In this document: piece after piece, positions 37,251-47,898 of the stretch
Layout of the letters: every line of letters begins with the position of its first letter
Position numbering within the stretch: the first letter of the stretch is position 1
NCBI RefSeq assembly: GCF_000972785.3
Contig: NZ_CP011520.2
Coordinates: 11,109 to 75,108, forward strand
Direction: 5' to 3'
From: Pandoraea oxalativorans
GTDB taxonomy: Bacteria > Pseudomonadota > Gammaproteobacteria > Burkholderiales > Burkholderiaceae
Length of the DNA: 64,000 nucleotides
Notes under the pieces: model-generated
What the model saw: the letters and a program-made list of their open reading frames with translations, nothing else
What the model was told of the DNA's origin: nothing
Databases searched by the model: none
Program-made: the position numbers and the translations under genes

Positions 37251-38513
37251 ATGTCCAAAAAGACCTGCGTCTTCACCAGCGCCGCACTGAATTACATCCC
37301 GAAGGTCCGGCTGCTATTCAAATCGCTGCGTGAGCTGCACCCGGAGATCGAACTGCACCTCGCGCTTTCCGACGTACTGCCGGAAGACATCGACCTTGAC
37401 AACGAGCCGTTCGACCAAGTCCACCCTTTGTCGACGCTCGTCATTCCCGACGTGAAGGGTTGGGCGTTCTGCCACAACATCGTCGAGCTGTCGACCGCGA
37501 TCAAGCCGTTCCTGCTGCAAAAATTGCTCAAGCGCGACGATGTGGGCCGCGTGCTGTACTTCGACCCGGACATGGTGCTGTTCTCGCGCGTGGACGACCT
37601 GCTCGACGCGCTTGACCACGCAAACGTGATCCTGACACCGCATCAGGTCGAGCCGGAAACGCGTCTTCGAGCAGTCATCGACAATGAGATCTGCAGCCTC
37701 AAGCATGGCGTGTACAACCTCGGCTTTGTCGGCGTGTCGGCGAGCGCCGAAGGAATGCGCTTTGCCGAATGGTGGAAGCAGCGGATCTATCACTTCTGCC
37801 GCGCGGACATCCCGCACGGCCTCTTTACCGACCAGCGCTGGATCGACCTCGTGCCCGCGTTCTTCTCAGACGTCGCGATCATCCGCTCACCGCGCCACAA
37901 CGTCGCGCCGTGGAATCTGAGCACACGCGAAATCACCGGCAATTTCAAGGACGGCTTCAAGGTCAACGGTGAGCCGCTCGGCTTCTATCACTTCACCGGC
38001 TTCGACAGCGGTGCGCACCGGATGATGGCGGCCATCAATGGCCAGCCCGGCTCGCAGGCCGGTGTGCTGATCGACTGGTACGCGAAGCAGACGCAGTCCC
38101 TTGCATCGGATCCGCTCACGCAGCAGCGCTGGGCGTACGGCGCGTATTCGAACGGTGAGAAGATCCAGCCGCTGCATCGGCTGATCTATCGCGAACGCGT
38201 CGACCTGCAGCGCGCGTTCGCGGATCCGTTCGATGCATCGAACGACGGCTTCCACGGGTGGATTCACGGGCAGGCGAAGCTCGAGTATCCGGGCGTCGAT
38301 GGCGGCCCACTCGGCGAATCGCTGCAGCAGCTCACGCAGCAGCTGACGGCGGGCTTCACCCCTAATGGTCTGGAATGCTTGCCTTGGCCGCGCATCAGCC
38401 GTCTCGCTGGAGACGCGCTCACCAGCCCGCAGCAAGCGCGCCGTTATGCCAAGCGCGCATGGGAAATCCTGAAGCAGGAAGGCCTGAGCGGCATCAAACG
38501 GCGCCTCGCGTGA
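37251..38513 (+). CDS. GT8-like glycosyltransferase
   Basis: A 420-residue cytoplasmic protein. The N-terminal Rossmann-like half (KTCVFTSAALNYIPKVRLLFKSL) leads to a DxD motif, YFDPDM (Asp105 and Asp107), that binds metal and nucleotide sugar. It is followed by NLGFVGVSASAEGMRFAEWW and FTDQRWIDLVP, a GT8-type acceptor region. The C-terminal 100 residues are helical. It probably adds a sugar to the lipid-linked polysaccharide; the donor cannot be told. ATG 37251 (MSKKTCVF) is preferred over ATG 37239, which directly follows the previous stop. Confidence 0.8.
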   Translation: MSKKTCVFTSAALNYIPKVRLLFKSLRELHPEIELHLALSDVLPEDIDLDNEPFDQVHPLSTLVIPDVKGWAFCHNIVELSTAIKPFLLQKLLKRDDVGRVLYFDPDMVLFSRVDDLLDALDHANVILTPHQVEPETRLRAVIDNEICSLKHGVYNLGFVGVSASAEGMRFAEWWKQRIYHFCRADIPHGLFTDQRWIDLVPAFFSDVAIIRSPRHNVAPWNLSTREITGNFKDGFKVNGEPLGFYHFTGFDSGAHRMMAAINGQPGSQAGVLIDWYAKQTQSLASDPLTQQRWAYGAYSNGEKIQPLHRLIYRERVDLQRAFADPFDASNDGFHGWIHGQAKLEYPGVDGGPLGESLQQLTQQLTAGFTPNGLECLPWPRISRLAGDALTSPQQARRYAKRAWEILKQEGLSGIKRRLA

Positions 38514-38564
38514 GCGCCGGCGCGACGACAAGCGACCCTAGAAACGATCGAGAGAGCTCACAGA

Positions 38565-39818
38565 ATGAAGCTGATAGCAACATCACAGGGGCAAGGCAGC
38601 GCGGGAATCATGACGTACCGGATCGAAGGCGTAAAGGTTGCGGACGACGGGACGGTGTTCGTCGCGAAGCTCGACGGGCGCGACGATTGGACCGTGTCGG
38701 CGACGTTTCGTCCGGGCGAGAATATTGAGTTCAACGTGCACACGCACTTGTTGAACGACGGTCCGCATGAGCTCAGCGTGAGTGCGCCGGGGCAAGGGTT
38801 GTGGGGCAACGGCGGCGCGAGCGCGGAATTCAGCGTGGCGAACGACTCCGCGCTGGCGCGGCAGGTCGCGAAACTGCTCGCCGACAGCAATGCGCCCGCG
38901 CTATTTCCCGGCTCGTGCGACTCGGCGTTTTATCCGTATGACGCCGACGACGCGACGGCGTGGTTCGATCGTCCCGATGCGCACGCGCACATCGCGCGCC
39001 TGCTTGCCGAAGGCGAGATCGACGCGACGGAAGCCGCCGCGCTGCGCGACTTTGTGAACAACGGCTTCATGGTGCTCGAAGGCCTGATTGACGATGCGCT
39101 CGTCGCCCACGTCAACCGCGAGATCGATCACGCGGTAGAGACCGACTATCGCGGCTACCAGTACGGCACGAGCCAGCGCATCGAGCACATGCACATGAGC
39201 TATCCGGAGATGCGCAAGCTGTGGTTGGACCGCCGCCATTTGCGATTCGCGGACTTGATCTTCAACGGCCGCGCCCGACCGTGCCAGACACTCACGTACG
39301 TATTCGGCAGCCAGCAGGAGGCGCACCAGGACACGATTCACTTGACGCCGTTTCCGGCGGGCTACATGTGCGGCATCTGGATCGCGCTGCAGGACGTTCA
39401 GGAAGACAGCGGCGAACTCGTCGTTTATCCGGGCAGCCACCGCGAGCCGCGCGTCTATCTGCGCGATGCCGGCTGCACCAAGGTCAAGTCCGATTGGTCG
39501 GAGTTCGGCGCGAAGGTCGTGCCGATCTGGCGGGACATGACGTCCCGTTACGAGCCGTTCGTCTATCGGCCCACAAAAGGCACGGTGCTCATCTGGCACG
39601 AGAACCTGCTGCATGCTGGCTCGGTTCGCCGAGACATGTCACGTCCGCGTCGCTCCGTCGTGATTCATACATTCGCCGACGGCGCCATCGGCTACTACGA
39701 CTCCACCGGGATGGCCGCGTCCGCCGTCGAGCTCCAGGAATTGTCGCTGTCGATGAACGCGTGCACGGTGCGCCCTTGTCGTCACCACGAGAAAAAAGAT
39801 GCTTTTACGAGCCAATGA
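38565..39818 (+). CDS. Phytanoyl-CoA dioxygenase (PhyH) family protein with N-terminal extension
   Basis: A 417-residue protein. Residues 1-90 form a small beta-rich domain (FRPGENIEFNVHTHLL). Residues about 160-400 are a PhyH-type Fe(II)/2-oxoglutarate dioxygenase: His254-Gln-Asp256 (AHQDT) is the HxD pair, His350 (LLHAG) the distal ligand, and an Arg shortly after would bind 2-oxoglutarate. Such enzymes hydroxylate small molecules or sugars. In a polysaccharide cluster it may modify a sugar or the chain end. It overlaps the next gene by 20 bases, so translational coupling is likely. Substrate unknown. Confidence 0.8.
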   Translation: MKLIATSQGQGSAGIMTYRIEGVKVADDGTVFVAKLDGRDDWTVSATFRPGENIEFNVHTHLLNDGPHELSVSAPGQGLWGNGGASAEFSVANDSALARQVAKLLADSNAPALFPGSCDSAFYPYDADDATAWFDRPDAHAHIARLLAEGEIDATEAAALRDFVNNGFMVLEGLIDDALVAHVNREIDHAVETDYRGYQYGTSQRIEHMHMSYPEMRKLWLDRRHLRFADLIFNGRARPCQTLTYVFGSQQEAHQDTIHLTPFPAGYMCGIWIALQDVQEDSGELVVYPGSHREPRVYLRDAGCTKVKSDWSEFGAKVVPIWRDMTSRYEPFVYRPTKGTVLIWHENLLHAGSVRRDMSRPRRSVVIHTFADGAIGYYDSTGMAASAVELQELSLSMNACTVRPCRHHEKKDAFTSQ

Positions 39819-41529
39819 GCAAGTCTGCGCGCAGACCGACCTCGTCAGGTTTCGCTGGTCGGTAGACCACTCCGCGATTAACGAAGACGGGGCTCTGCTC
39901 ATTTTCGGGTGGGCATTGCACGATGCTCAGCCAATCGCCGCCCTGCGCGTGGTGCTCAAGTTCAGAGATGGCGCGCAGCAGAAGTTCCCGCTGGTCTACG
40001 GCACCGAACGCAGGGACGTAGCGCAGGCGGTCAAGGACAATCCGCGTGCATTGAGCAGCGGCTACTACTTTTTCGGGCAGGCGCAGCACACTGACATTAT
40101 GGCGCTGTCGCTGGAAGTGCAGCTCGCCAACGGCGAGGTGGGCACGCTGCCGACCAACAGCACGATCGCGCTGCCGCCGCGGGACGCCGCGCCGGGTGCC
40201 CACGCGCAGCGGGCGGCGGTCTATCGGCATCTGGCTGTGCGCTCGCTGCAGTTCATCCGCTCCGGGCGTTTTCTCGAGCTAGCGGCGGCGGCGCGCCACT
40301 ATCTGCGCGGCAAACCCCAACACGTCACCGACAGTCTTGGGCGGGTGCGCGCAATCGCCGCCGAAGCGAGTTGCGCACAATTGATCGTCGATCATAATCT
40401 CGGCGGCGGCGCAAACCACGTGCGGCACACGCTGGTGAAGGAATTGCTGGAGACGGGGGCCACCGTCTTCATCTTGACGTTCCACGTCCCGACGCTGCAG
40501 TACGTGCTGGAATGCCGTCGGCACCAGGAAGCGATGCGTTTCCCTGTCGATTTGGATGAGTTGCTGCAGACGTTACCCGATCTTCATCTGCGCCGGGTGC
40601 ACTGGAACAACGCTGTTTCGTTCACGCGCCAGGTCGCGCTACTCGATGCCTTGACGGCGCTGGTGCGGCGCACGGCCATGCCGGTGACCTACTACCTGCA
40701 CGACTACCACAGCGTTTGCCCGTCACACTTCTTGCTGGACAAGGACGGCGAGTACTGCGGCGTGCCGTCCATTGAACAGTGCGTTAAGTGCCTGCCGGAA
40801 ATGAACGATGGTCTGGTGTCGTTGTTTGCCGAGCGCGACATCCATCTTTGGCGCCGGCGCTGGGACGCATTCCTCTTCGCTGCGGACGAGATCGTCTACT
40901 TCTCGCAGGCTAGCCTCACGTTGTTACTTCGCGCGTATCCACAGCTTGCACGGCATCCGGGTTTGAAGTTTCAGCCGCACGACATTTCCGATTTCGTGGC
41001 GCAGCCCCTGTCATTCGATCTGCGAGCGCCGTTGAATATTGGCGTGGTGGGCCGCATCAATGCGCACAAAGGCGCGCGCGTGGTCGGGCAGATGGTGGCC
41101 GCGATCGCAGACAGTGGCACCGACGCGCATATCACCGTGCTCGGTGCGCTCGACGGCCCGGGAAGATCGCGCCACGTCACCATCTCAGGGTCGTACGAAC
41201 GCGACGCGCTGGTGAGGCTGATTGCGAAGCACAAGGTCAATGTCATCGCGTTCACCTCCATCTGGCCGGAGACGTTCTCGTTCGTGGTGGCGGAGGTGAT
41301 GAGTCTCGGCTTGCCGATCGTTTGCTTCGATCTGGGCGCGCCCGCCGAGCGCGTGAAAGACTACAGCCTGGGCCGGGTAGTGCCGCTCAGCGATGGCAAG
41401 ACGTTGTTCGAGGCGGCAGCGGTGTTGCGGCAGGAGCTGCTGGACGCGGCGCGGGTGTCCAAGGAGCCGTGCGTCAGACCGATCGCCGTCGTACGCGAGA
41501 ATGCAATACCGATTGGCATCGGACCATGA
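39799..41529 (+). CDS. GT4-like glycosyltransferase
   Basis: A 576-residue protein. The first 150 residues are beta-rich (a carbohydrate-binding-like extension, WSVDHSAINEDGALLIFGWAL). Then a GT-B fold: VDHNLGGGANHVRHTLVKEL at the acceptor side, YYLHDYHSVCPSHFLLDKDG in the middle, and in the donor half NIGVVGRINAHKGARVV and the E-x7-E-like PETFSFVVAEVMSLGLPIV. That order is typical of family GT4. It overlaps the dioxygenase gene. It probably extends the polysaccharide; sugar unknown. The Cys pairs around CGVPSIEQCVKC are unusual. Confidence 0.82.
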   Translation: MLLRANEQVCAQTDLVRFRWSVDHSAINEDGALLIFGWALHDAQPIAALRVVLKFRDGAQQKFPLVYGTERRDVAQAVKDNPRALSSGYYFFGQAQHTDIMALSLEVQLANGEVGTLPTNSTIALPPRDAAPGAHAQRAAVYRHLAVRSLQFIRSGRFLELAAAARHYLRGKPQHVTDSLGRVRAIAAEASCAQLIVDHNLGGGANHVRHTLVKELLETGATVFILTFHVPTLQYVLECRRHQEAMRFPVDLDELLQTLPDLHLRRVHWNNAVSFTRQVALLDALTALVRRTAMPVTYYLHDYHSVCPSHFLLDKDGEYCGVPSIEQCVKCLPEMNDGLVSLFAERDIHLWRRRWDAFLFAADEIVYFSQASLTLLLRAYPQLARHPGLKFQPHDISDFVAQPLSFDLRAPLNIGVVGRINAHKGARVVGQMVAAIADSGTDAHITVLGALDGPGRSRHVTISGSYERDALVRLIAKHKVNVIAFTSIWPETFSFVVAEVMSLGLPIVCFDLGAPAERVKDYSLGRVVPLSDGKTLFEAAAVLRQELLDAARVSKEPCVRPIAVVRENAIPIGIGP

Positions 41530-41703
41530 GGGCCGTGTGTTTAGCAACGATTTTCCGAATGCTGAAAACCGAGTTTCTGAAGCCGCTCATTGGCATGACG
41601 ACCATGTATGCCATCAGCAAGAATCGGGACAGCGAATGCACAGCAACATATGATGTTTGAAAAGTCCTCTGAAATACGCCATAGGTTTCCGGGGGCGGTA
41701 GCC

Positions 41704-42663
41704 ATGCCCAGAACAGAGGCACCTAATGGTGCCCGCATCGCCCCACTTAAAGTGGCAATTCTGCTGTGCACCTTTGACGGCCAAGACTACCTCGCGCAGC
41801 AACTGGAGTCCTTCGAGGCGCAGTCGCACCCCCACTGGGAAGTCTGGGCTTCAGACGATGGTTCTGAAGACGACACTCGTGCGATCCTTGAGGCCTATCA
41901 GCAGAAATGGCCCAAAGGGACGCTGCGCCTCCATGTCGGGCCTGCCGCGGGTTTCGCGGCCAACTTCCTCTCGCTGGCGTGTCAAGCGAGCCTCGTGGCA
42001 GATTACTACGCCTACTCGGATCAGGACGACGTTTGGGAGGCAGATAAGCTGGTGCGCGCAGTGAAGTGGCTGCAGTCTGTTCCTCAGAACGTGCCTGCCC
42101 TGTATTGCACGCGTACCCGATTGGTGGACGCTGGCGGCAACGAAGTCGGCTTATCGCCGCTGTTTTCCAAGTCGCCAAGCTTTGCTAACGCCCTCACGCA
42201 GAACATCGCCGGCGGCAACACCATGGTATTCAACAACGCTGCCCGGGCACTACTGCGCGAAGCGGGCGAAGGTCTTTCTGTTGTGGCGCATGACTGGTGG
42301 GCTTATATGGTGGTCACGGGCTGTGGTGGCACAGTCTTCTACGACAGGGCGCCCACAGTGCGTTATCGCCAACACGACGGCAACTTGGTCGGCACGAATG
42401 CCACGTGGGTCGCTCGTTTTGAGCGTATTCGAATGCTGTGGCAAGGATGCTTGCGCAATTGGAATGACCGCAATATCGCTGCCTTGGGACAATTGCGCGA
42501 TAAGCTCACACCGGAGAACCGTAAGATCTTGGCGCGTTTCGCCGCAGCTCGGCAGATGCGGCTGATCCCGCGCCTCATCCACCTTAAAAGTAGTGGGATC
42601 TATCGGCAAACCCTGCTGGGTAACCTGGGGCTGATCGCCGCTGCAATTTTCGGCAAAATCTGA
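41704..42663 (+). CDS. GT2 family glycosyltransferase (rhamnosyltransferase-like)
   Basis: A protein of about 319 residues with the GT2 layout: VAILLCTFDGQDYLAQQLES, the WEVWASDDGSEDDT nucleotide loop and YSDQDDVW (DxD). It ends in hydrophobic helices. The YSDQDDVW block is typical of rhamnosyltransferases of O-antigen clusters. Starts at 41650, 41653 and 41704 are all possible; 41704 (MPRTEAPNG) is closest to the conserved domain. It is separated from the GT4 gene by about 170 bases and is the last gene before an IS5 element, so the cluster may have lost genes beyond it. Confidence 0.85.
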   Translation: MPRTEAPNGARIAPLKVAILLCTFDGQDYLAQQLESFEAQSHPHWEVWASDDGSEDDTRAILEAYQQKWPKGTLRLHVGPAAGFAANFLSLACQASLVADYYAYSDQDDVWEADKLVRAVKWLQSVPQNVPALYCTRTRLVDAGGNEVGLSPLFSKSPSFANALTQNIAGGNTMVFNNAARALLREAGEGLSVVAHDWWAYMVVTGCGGTVFYDRAPTVRYRQHDGNLVGTNATWVARFERIRMLWQGCLRNWNDRNIAALGQLRDKLTPENRKILARFAAARQMRLIPRLIHLKSSGIYRQTLLGNLGLIAAAIFGKI

Positions 42664-42739
42664 AACGCGTTTCCGGCGGGGGCGACTTGGGTGGCAGCAA
42701 TTTTGTGCTCCCCTGGTGCGCCTCGATCGACGAGAACTA

Positions 42740-43527
42740 GGGTCAGTTGACAATCATGGCGAAAGGGGGTGTTAACTTTCGAAAAAATCTGTTTACATCC
42801 TGTCTTTTGCGGAGAAACAGGATGTCCAGGCTGATGCTCAGCGATGAGCAATACGGGCGAATCGCGTCGTTGCTACCAGGCAAGATCACGGACCCGGGGC
42901 GAACGGCAGCAGACAACCGGCTGTTCGTCGAGGCCGTGCTCTGGATAGCTCGAACCGGTAGCCCGTGGCGTGATCTACCGCACGATTTCGGAGCGTGGAA
43001 CAGCGTGTACAAACGCTTCGCCAGATGGTCCCGGGCGCAGGTGTGGCACGCAGTGTTTGCCGAGCTTGCTGGTGATGCGGACTTCGAGGAAGCCTTTATC
43101 GACAGCACCATCATGCGTGCCCACCAGCATGCAGCCGGCGCAGCCAAAAAAACGGTGATCAGGCGATCGGCCGGTCGCGCGGAGGGCCGAGCACCAAGAT
43201 TCATGCGCTGGTCGAAGCGCTGCCTCTGCTGGGGCAGCTCAAACCGGCCAGGCTGGCGGCTGACAAGGCCTACGATTCGAACGCGATCCTGCAACATCTG
43301 GAAACGGCCGGCATTCAGGCCGTCATCCCCAGTCGCGCCAGTCGTGTTGAACAACGTCCTCTGGACCAACATCTCTACGCCTCGCGTAATCTGGTCGAAC
43401 GCTTCTTCTGCCGCATCAAGCAATTCCGTCGCGTTGCCACCCGCTACGACAAACTGTCCGAACGCTTTTCATCATTCGTCGCGCTCGCCGCTGCTTTCAT
43501 CTGGCTCCGATGATTGTCAACAGACCC
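42740..43527. mobile_element. IS5-family (IS427-type) element
   Basis: Ends GGGTCAGTTGACAATCA and, inverted, GGGTCTGTTGACAATCA, with TA (within CTAG) on both sides as target duplication. Two-frame transposase. Confidence 0.92.
42822..43513 (+). CDS. IS5/IS427-type transposase, two frames with A7 slip
   Basis: OrfA starts MSRLMLSDEQYGRIASLLPGK and includes DNRLFVEAVLWIARTGSPWRDLP and the first catalytic Asp (FIDSTIMRAH). At the A-run near 43146-43152 translation must shift to reach OrfB (GRSRGGPSTKIHALVEALPL, DKAYDSNAI and the C-terminal NLVERFFCRIKQFRR with Glu). The shift site AAAAAAAC is normal for this group. OrfB reaches its stop in the right repeat. Confidence 0.85.
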
Positions 43528-43547
43528 TAGTATTGTTTTTGTCCCGC

Positions 43548-44050
43548 TTATGCCGCGAGTCGATGCTCATAGTAAGGGCGCTCTCGGTCGTCGAGAATGG
43601 CGAATTGTGCCTTCGGTTCGCCGGGCGTCGGGTTGAGCCACGCGTCGACGTGCTCGGGTTTGATCGGAATAATGCAGCGATCGTGGCCCGCTGCGGCAAC
43701 TTCCGGAGGGGGCTCGTCGGTGATGGCGGCAAACGAGAGCAGATCCGGTTGGCCCGCGCCCGTCCAGTGCGACCACAGGCACGCCACCAGCATACGGCCC
43801 CCGGTGTTCGGGCGAAACTCCAGCACCACGTTTTCTTCCTTCTCGCCCGGCGCCAACGCCCGATGCTCCATGCGCGCCCGACTCACGTTCTCGTAAAACG
43901 CGTCGACGATCATCACGCCATGCGTGAGCCCGAACTGGCCTTTCCAGAAGCCTTCGAGATTATCCCGTCTTGCGTTGTAGGTTCCCGGGAACCGGGTGTC
44001 GTAGTTGGCAGGCTTTCCGGCCGGTCGGCACTGGTAGCGCATGGGCTTCA
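43548..44050 (-). pseudogene. SRAP/YedK-family peptidase lacking its catalytic N-terminus
   Basis: The protein from MKPMRYQCRPAGKPANYDTRFPGTYNARRDNLEGFW onward matches the SOS-response-associated peptidase (HMCES/YedK) family, including VMIVDAFYENV, AGHDRCIIPIK and the C-terminal DDRERPYYEHR. The essential MCGR start, whose Cys2 forms the crosslink to abasic sites, is missing because the IS21 end begins at 44051. It cannot be active. The missing part is not on the far side of the IS21. Confidence 0.88.
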
Positions 44051-44130
44051 TGTTAGCGCCGATGTAAAACTGACCCACGCGCCGAAGTAAACCTGACCCA
44101 CCTGGGAGAGGATGGCGGTTTTTGCCGCCG

Positions 44131-45929
<1,799 letters not shown>

Positions 45930-45977
45930 TACGCAGCCTGGGTGGGTCAGATTTACTTCGGCGATATGCCGGAAGGC

Positions 45978-47584
45978 GGGGATGCGGCTATTTTCTTGGA
46001 CTGTTTTACGTCGTTAGGCCGAGGCTTTCGCGGTACTCGATGGGACTGAGATAGCCAAGGGAGCCTTTGATCCGTTTCTCGTTGTACCAGCGGACGTAGG
46101 CGTTCAATATCTCAACGAACTCCGCGAGGGTCGTTGAGCGCCAGTCTCCTGGATAGAACATCTCGGTCTTCAGCCTGCCGAAGAATCCCTCACAGGCCGC
46201 GTTGTCTGGGGAACAGGCTTTGCGTGACATGGATCGAATCAGATTAGCCTTTACAATCCGCGATATCCAGCCAGGCCAACGGTAGTGGCCACCCCGATCG
46301 GAATGCACGATCGGCGTTTTATCTTCTTCAGTCACGGTCTCGATAGCCGCATCCAACATGGTATTCACGAGCTTTGCGTCAGGGCTTGTGCCAATCGACC
46401 AGCTGACTACCATGCCATCGAAGCAGTCGATCATGGGCGACAGATATACCTTTCCCGCAGGAATCTGGAACTCGGAGATATCCGTCACCCACTTTTCGTT
46501 GGGGGCGTCAGCATGGAAATCGCGATTGATGATGTTATCCGGGGCCGGGCTGATTTCCCCGATATAAGAACGGTATCGGCGCCGCCTGGGCCTGGCCGCA
46601 CGGAGGCCGCCTTGTTTCATGAGGCGACGCACGACCTTCTCCGATAGAAACACACGTTGCCGGCCGAGCGCTGCCTGCACCCGGCGATAGCCGTAGGATC
46701 GGTGATTGTCCTCGAAGATCTCTGCAACGGTACGACGGACTTCTGCATATTTGTCGGCAACCCGTATGGAGGACCGATGGTAGAAGTAGGAGCTGCGCGC
46801 CAGGGCCAACCGCGCCAGCAGCTCAGCCAAACTGTATTCGTCTCTCAGGGCGTCAACCAGCGTCGTCTTCTCCCGGTTGCTCAGGAGCGGCAGGTCGACG
46901 CCCAGGTCTTTTTTTACGAGTTCATTCGCCTTCTTCAGCAGGTCGTGTTCAAGCTGCAGATTGCGGATGTCGCGTCGGAGCCCTTCGACCTGTCGCTCCA
47001 GTTCGTCCCGATCCGTCTCTGCAGGTGTTCGCTTGTCGCGTTTCATGGATGCAGGGGCCTCTCGGCCGAGTAACTGGTTCTTCCAGTTGTACAGGGTCAC
47101 CCTGTCGACGTCCAGCTTTCGCGCCAACGCCTGCGCACTTCCTTCACGTGTGCAGAGTTCGTACACGGCGGCCTGTCTGGACGCCAATGACGCGGCTGGT
47201 CGACCTGCCTTGCCAACCACGCATCTCCTGGTTTCCGGATAACGCTCGCGAACCCACGCCGTCAGCATCTGGCGACAGGGATAGCCTAACGCCCTGAGAG
47301 TGTAGGCGAAGCAGCGTCCGTGGTTGACGTAGTGCTCGAGTGCTACGTTCTTCTGGTCTTCTGAATACTTCGGCTTTCCGCGAACATACTCCTTCCGCAA
47401 ATCGCCCCTCTTCTCGAATTCGTCACACCACGCCTTGAGAGAATTCTTCGTCGGGTAACCCAACTGGCGGATGGCCGCCTTAATGCGCCTCCCGAGTTTC
47501 AGATACAGCTCGACCGCCCGAACGCGGTCTTCGTATGAATACATGGACTACCTCCAGGTAGTCCAAGATTTTGTCCGCATCCCC
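45978..47584. mobile_element. IS3-family element (type A, copy 2), intact
   Basis: 1,607 bp with ends GGGGATGCGG and CCGCATCCCC. A 3-bp target duplication GGC stands at 45975-45977 and 47585-47587. It is inserted in the right end of IS21. Confidence 0.9.
46006..47544 (-). CDS. IS3-family transposase, single 512-residue frame (type A)
   Basis: It starts MYSYEDRVRAVELYLKLGRR with two helix-turn-helix parts and a zipper (ELERQVEGLRRDIRNLQLE), and continues without frameshift into the OrfB-like DDE domain (WVTDISEFQIPAGK, VHSDRGGHYRWPGW, NAACEGFFGRLKTEMFY). OrfA and OrfB are thus fused in one frame, unlike most IS3 elements. Complete and probably active. Confidence 0.93.
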   Translation of the reverse strand: MYSYEDRVRAVELYLKLGRRIKAAIRQLGYPTKNSLKAWCDEFEKRGDLRKEYVRGKPKYSEDQKNVALEHYVNHGRCFAYTLRALGYPCRQMLTAWVRERYPETRRCVVGKAGRPAASLASRQAAVYELCTREGSAQALARKLDVDRVTLYNWKNQLLGREAPASMKRDKRTPAETDRDELERQVEGLRRDIRNLQLEHDLLKKANELVKKDLGVDLPLLSNREKTTLVDALRDEYSLAELLARLALARSSYFYHRSSIRVADKYAEVRRTVAEIFEDNHRSYGYRRVQAALGRQRVFLSEKVVRRLMKQGGLRAARPRRRRYRSYIGEISPAPDNIINRDFHADAPNEKWVTDISEFQIPAGKVYLSPMIDCFDGMVVSWSIGTSPDAKLVNTMLDAAIETVTEEDKTPIVHSDRGGHYRWPGWISRIVKANLIRSMSRKACSPDNAACEGFFGRLKTEMFYPGDWRSTTLAEFVEILNAYVRWYNEKRIKGSLGYLSPIEYRESLGLTT

Positions 47585-47613
47585 GGCGGGTCAGATTTCA
47601 GTCGGCGTTGACA

Positions 47614-47898
47614 CGTAGCCTTGTTATCGCGCCAGAACCCGCGGGGCGGATGACATGCAGATCCGCTAAACCCTTCTCGTACCTGTGACGTGAGGCAGCG
47701 CCCTCCTGCGAGCGATGATTCCGTAAACCTGCTCCCCGTCCAAAGTTCGAAAGAACTTATCGCCGTCGGCATTTATACCAGAGCCTATGAGGCAGCGTCG
47801 ACGCGAGGCCGGTGCCCCGGCAGGGGCGGAGCCAACCCGAGGCGCTCCGGCTCGGCTTTCTCCGTGGGCCATTCGTCATGGTGCCCGCACTTTGAGTC
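47614..47898. other. Unassigned sequence between IS elements
   Basis: No gene with support. A minus-strand frame (GINADGDKFFRTLDGEQVYG) looks coding-like but has no start and I do not recognise it. It ends with CTTTGAGTC (47890-47898), which is repeated at 50846-50854. Confidence 0.4.
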
